From NCBI GenBank assembly GCA_039927975.1, contig JBDSTZ010000589.1, forward strand, positions 1 to 13,489: a stretch of 13,489 nt of DNA. The letters are read 5' to 3'. Positions 13,068 through 13,489 of the stretch are shown in pieces. A model generated the notes under the pieces. The model ran no database searches. It was not told where the DNA came from and worked only from the letters and a program-made list of their open reading frames with translations. The first letter of the stretch is position 1, and each line of letters opens with the position of its first letter. The translations under genes were made by a program, and so were the position numbers. Origin of the DNA: JBDSTZ01 sp039927975 (lineage in GTDB: Bacteria; Pseudomonadota; Gammaproteobacteria; Burkholderiales; Burkholderiaceae_D).

Positions 13068-13489
13068 ATGGCGCCACCGCTTGAACTGCGCGAAACCGCG
13101 CTTGCATGCCTGCTGCAGACCGACCCGCTGACCAAGACCGAGGCGGTGGCGGCGATGGCGCGGGCATGGTTTGAGGGCGCGTTGACGCTGGACGAAGGCG
13201 GTGAGCCGCTCGCGGCGGGCGCTATCCCAGGACGTCCGGCCAGGCCCGAACTGGTGGCGCCGCGCCTGGTGGGGCGCCGTTCGATGGTGACGGTGGAGGG
13301 GCGCGCGATGCTCATTCACGCGCTGGCGCATATCGAGTTCAATGCCGTGAACCTGGCGCTCGACGCGCTCTGGCGCTTCCCCGCCATGCCGGCGAAGTAC
13401 TACACAGACTGGCTGCGCGTGTCGAAGGAAGAGGCCCATCACTTCTCGCTGGTGGCGGCGCATCTGGACACGCTGGGCCACCGGTACGG
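13068..13489 (+). CDS. DUF455 ferritin-like protein, C-terminus beyond the window
   Basis: The frame is open from an ATG at 13068 to the right edge (140 full codons). It reads MAPPLELRETALACLLQTDP, then LTKTEAVAAMARAWFEGALT, a Pro/Arg-rich loop (IPGRPARPELVAPRLVGRRS), and the diagnostic GRAMLIHALAHIEFNAVNLA, LDALWRFPAMPAKYYTDWLR and VSKEEAHHFSLVAAHLDTLG blocks. The His-x-x-x-H-I-E and E-E-A-x-H-F motifs are the carboxylate/His metal-ligand helices of the DUF455 ferritin-like family, so a di-iron centre is likely. The molecular role of the family is not firmly known. It lies 42 nt after the mmcQ-like gene. No strong ribosome-binding site is apparent before this ATG, but the family's usual N-terminal spacing supports it. 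Confidence 0.88.
   Translation, partial: MAPPLELRETALACLLQTDPLTKTEAVAAMARAWFEGALTLDEGGEPLAAGAIPGRPARPELVAPRLVGRRSMVTVEGRAMLIHALAHIEFNAVNLALDALWRFPAMPAKYYTDWLRVSKEEAHHFSLVAAHLDTLGHRY

Noticed and set aside
12501..13481. Minus-strand open frame of 326 codons opposite the mmcQ-like and DUF455 genes
   Set aside because: Both plus-strand genes have strong family motifs; the minus frame has none and is their shadow.

Overview
The window comes from a GC-rich bacterium. Codon choice, the extended -10 promoter style and the flanking MmcQ/YjbR and DUF455 genes suggest a beta-proteobacterium, plausibly Oxalobacteraceae (Massilia/Duganella type). The taxonomic guess is inference only.

About 12.5 kb on the minus strand is one tightly packed operon for an extracellular contractile injection system (eCIS; Afp/PVC-like phage-tail-derived particle). 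Transcription runs right to left: AAA+ ATPase (Afp15-like; 12504-10024), DUF4255 tail-terminator/cap protein (Afp16-like), a two-domain beta-sandwich accessory protein, a single tail sheath, a first inner-tube protein, a P2 gpE-type tail-assembly-chaperone-like protein, a 59-codon DUF6760/GpE-like frame, a second tube protein (Afp5-like), an Arg/Pro-rich low-complexity protein at the Afp6 position, a LysM-bearing tube/baseplate adaptor (Afp7-like), a gpD-type hub, a gpV-type spike, a PAAR tip, gp25, and the N-terminal 491 codons of an Afp11-like (gp6/J) baseplate protein cut by the left edge. Most junctions are 4-nt ATGA overlaps or gaps under 70 nt, so co-translation in one transcript is likely. 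No tape measure, tail fibre or toxin payload is visible. These would be expected beyond the left edge.

On the plus strand, diverging from the operon, are a small MmcQ/YjbR-family protein (12666-13025) and the start of a DUF455 ferritin-like protein (13068 to the right edge). The 161-bp divergent intergenic region (12505-12665) holds candidate promoters.

Three points stand out. (1) The first eCIS gene carries an in-frame amber codon at codon 36 that splits what looks like one receiver-like N-terminal domain, leaving a 790-codon frame with an intact AAA+ core. (2) The tail-assembly chaperone and the DUF6760/GpE-like frame are joined by a CTGA overlap with no ATG/GTG/TTG at its natural beginning and a G-run just upstream. 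This fits either CTG initiation or a -1 frameshift like P2 E/E'. (3) The gene at the Afp6 position encodes an extremely Arg/Pro-rich protein with six collagen-like Gly-X-Y triplets and, in its DNA, a perfect 12-bp hairpin.
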